Source: CAZCYE01 sp964502775 (GTDB lineage: Bacteria; Actinomycetota; Acidimicrobiia; IMCC26256; PALSA-555). From it: a stretch of DNA of 22,495 bases. The notes below the pieces were generated by a model. It ran no database searches, was not told where the DNA came from, and worked only from the letters and a program-made list of their open reading frames with translations. The stretch is from contig CAZCYE010000019.1 of NCBI GenBank assembly GCA_964502775.1, positions 1 through 22,495 of the forward strand, in the 5' to 3' direction. Every line of letters starts with the position of its first letter. Position 1 is the stretch's first letter. Below, one piece after another: positions 20,880 to 22,495 of this stretch. Made by a program: the position numbers and the translations under genes.

Positions 20880-22495
20880 GTGGGCGTCGTCTCCTCTCCG
20901 AACTCGTCGGCGATGGCGACGTCGAGGGAGTAGTCGACGGGCACCACGATCAGCGACGGCACGTCCAGGGTGAGCGCATGGGCGAGCAGGGAGGCGAACT
21001 CGTCGGCGGTCGTCACCCGCCATGACGGCAAGCCGAACGACTCGCCGAGCTTCACGAAGTCGGGATTGGCGAAGTCGGTGCCGAAGTGCTTCCCGAAGCG
21101 GCGCTCCTGCTTCCATGCGATCGAGCCGAACTGACCGTTCTCCCACACCACGTTCACGAATGCCGTGCCACAGCGAGTCGCGGTCTCGAGCTCCTGGCAG
21201 TTCATCATGAAGCCGCCGTCGCCGCTCACCGCCACCACGCGGCGCTCCGGGTCCACGATCTTCGCCGCGATCGCGGCCGGGACCGCGAAGCCCATACCGG
21301 CCAACCCATTGGCGATCATCACCGTGCTGGGTTCATGCGCGGGGTACATGCGGCCGATCCACAGCTTGTGCAGCCCGACATCGGAGATGAGCAGGTCATT
21401 CCGACCCAGCGCTCGCCGCAGCTCGAACAGGATGCGGGGCGGGCGCATCGGGAACCGCTCGTCGTGCTGGGCGCCGGCGAGCCAACCGCTCACCACCGTG
21501 CGCAGCTGCGCCGAACCGCCGACGTGCTCCATCCGACCGCATTGCTTAGCGAGCCGATCGAGGGTCGAGGTCATGTCGCCGACGAGCTCCACCTCGGGGA
21601 GGTAGTGCTCGTCGATCTCGGCCGGGAGCGAGTCGATGCCCACGATCCGGATCGCACCGCGGGGGTTCCAGTACCGCGGGGCGTGCTCCACGAGGTCGTA
21701 GCCGATCGCGACCACCACGTCGGCGGTGTCGAAGCCCGCCATCGCGTAGTCGGCGGCCTGGAGCCCGACCGCGCCGAGCGCATGGGGGTCGTCGGCGTCG
21801 AGAAGTCCCTTGCCCATGAAGGTCTCGGCGACGCGGAGCCCGGTGCCATCCACGAAGGCCCGCAGCGCGTCGGCGGCGCCCTGGCGCACCACCCCGTTGC
21901 CGGCGAGCACGATCGGGCTCGACGCGTTGCAGATCACTCGTGCCGCCCGGGCGATGTCGTCGTCACCGGCCTCAGCCACCCAGGGATGACCGGGGGGCAG
22001 CGGCCGCGCAGCACACTCGGCGCGCATCACGTCCTCGGGCAGCTCGAGATGGGTCGGCCCCGGTCGCTCGGCCTGGGCGACCTTGAACGCCTTGCGCACG
22101 ACCTCGGCGACGATCGCCGGGTCGGACACGCGGGCGTTCCACTTCGTGATCGGCCGCATGATCCCCATGACGTCGAGGTACTGATGCGATTCCTTGTGCA
22201 TCCGCTCGAGGTCGACCTGTCCGGTGAGCACCACCAGGGGCGCACGGTCGAGGAAGGCGTCGGCGACACCGGTGACCAGGTTGGTGGCACCAGGGCCGAG
22301 GGTCCCGAGGCACACACCCGCCCGCCCGGTGAGCCGGCCGTACACATCGGCGATGAAGGCTCCGCCCTGCTCGTGGCGCACCGGCACGAACTCGATCGTG
22401 GATCGGTGCAGCGACTCGTTCAGCTCGAGCGTCTCCTCGCCCGGGATCCCGAAGACGTATTGGACCCCTTCGGCTTCGAGACACTGGACCAACAC
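20876..22495 (-). CDS. Acetolactate-synthase-like ThDP enzyme; candidate 2-oxoglutarate decarboxylase (5' end cut)
   Basis: 539 visible residues of a three-domain ThDP enzyme. The N-terminus runs off the right edge, probably by fewer than ten residues. The PYR domain has FGIPGEE (15-21), catalytic Glu42 in RHEQGGAFIADVYGRLTG, and GPGATNL. The central domain is about 180-330. The PP domain has VSGDGGFMMN (423-432) and ENGQFG (452-457), where Glu replaces the first Asn of the usual NN. It would be annotated acetolactate synthase, but no small subunit or ilvC is nearby. It is coupled by a 4-base overlap to an SSADH-type dehydrogenase. The stretch ESHQYLDVMGIMRPITKWN recalls cyanobacterial 2-oxoglutarate decarboxylases, which were long labelled acetolactate synthase. 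Family is certain; substrate is inferred. Confidence 0.88.
   Translation of the reverse strand: MLVQCLEAEGVQYVFGIPGEETLELNESLHRSTIEFVPVRHEQGGAFIADVYGRLTGRAGVCLGTLGPGATNLVTGVADAFLDRAPLVVLTGQVDLERMHKESHQYLDVMGIMRPITKWNARVSDPAIVAEVVRKAFKVAQAERPGPTHLELPEDVMRAECAARPLPPGHPWVAEAGDDDIARAARVICNASSPIVLAGNGVVRQGAADALRAFVDGTGLRVAETFMGKGLLDADDPHALGAVGLQAADYAMAGFDTADVVVAIGYDLVEHAPRYWNPRGAIRIVGIDSLPAEIDEHYLPEVELVGDMTSTLDRLAKQCGRMEHVGGSAQLRTVVSGWLAGAQHDERFPMRPPRILFELRRALGRNDLLISDVGLHKLWIGRMYPAHEPSTVMIANGLAGMGFAVPAAIAAKIVDPERRVVAVSGDGGFMMNCQELETATRCGTAFVNVVWENGQFGSIAWKQERRFGKHFGTDFANPDFVKLGESFGLPSWRVTTADEFASLLAHALTLDVPSLIVVPVDYSLDVAIADEFGEETTPT

Noticed and set aside
20880..21146. N-terminal extension of the aldehyde dehydrogenase to 21146
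   Set aside because: It lies inside the upstream ThDP-enzyme gene and is Arg-rich; the ATGA overlap at 20879 is the natural start.

Overview
This window is a chromosomal segment from a high-GC Gram-positive bacterium. Coding and intergenic DNA are both GC-rich, third positions are almost all G or C, GTG starts are common, and several genes have an actinobacterial TANNNT motif close to or exactly seven bases before the start codon. The gene content (DUF6458, DUF2231, a GH15 hydrolase, a fused ATP sulfurylase/APS kinase, a GlpC-like Fe-S protein with DUF3501) fits Actinobacteria, perhaps Acidimicrobiia. The assignment is an inference from gene content and style; no marker gene is present.

Layout from left to right: a tRNA-Val cut by the left edge (minus); a large FtsX/MacB-type ABC permease (minus); a secreted CAP-domain protein (plus) with its own terminator; a sulfate-activation pair, Sat-CysC fusion plus a small membrane protein overlapping it by 4 bases (minus); a secreted protein of unknown role (minus), divergent from a GH15 glycosidase (plus); two overlapping membrane-protein genes, one of them DUF2231, and a DUF6458 gene with a strong hairpin behind it (minus). 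At 10.0-11.07 kb lies a small accessory patch. It holds an intact tRNA-Gly, a 46-base copy of that tRNA's 3' half about 0.77 kb away, and one hypothetical gene between them. This looks like the scar of an element that used the tRNA as its attachment site.

From 15.42 kb down to 11.13 kb a six-gene minus-strand run follows: a PerR-like regulator, a rubredoxin-less rubrerythrin, an Fe-S/CCG-domain oxidoreductase subunit, DUF3501, dUTPase and a GGDEF diguanylate cyclase. The first four look like a peroxide-defence module whose electron route is not described. A palindrome lies just upstream of the PerR gene and faces a divergent, membrane-anchored, FMN-dependent glutamate-synthase-like gene.

The right part holds an O-methyltransferase (minus, apparently leaderless), divergent from a DPM1-like glycosyltransferase. 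After the latter comes a secreted unknown protein whose leaderless promoter is embedded in the end of the glycosyltransferase gene. The window ends with two overlapping minus-strand genes: an acetolactate-synthase-like ThDP enzyme, cut by the right edge, and an NAD(P)-dependent aldehyde dehydrogenase of the succinate-semialdehyde type. The pair resembles the 2-oxoglutarate decarboxylase/SSADH bypass of the TCA cycle known from cyanobacteria. No CRISPR array, insertion sequence, integrase or rRNA gene is visible.
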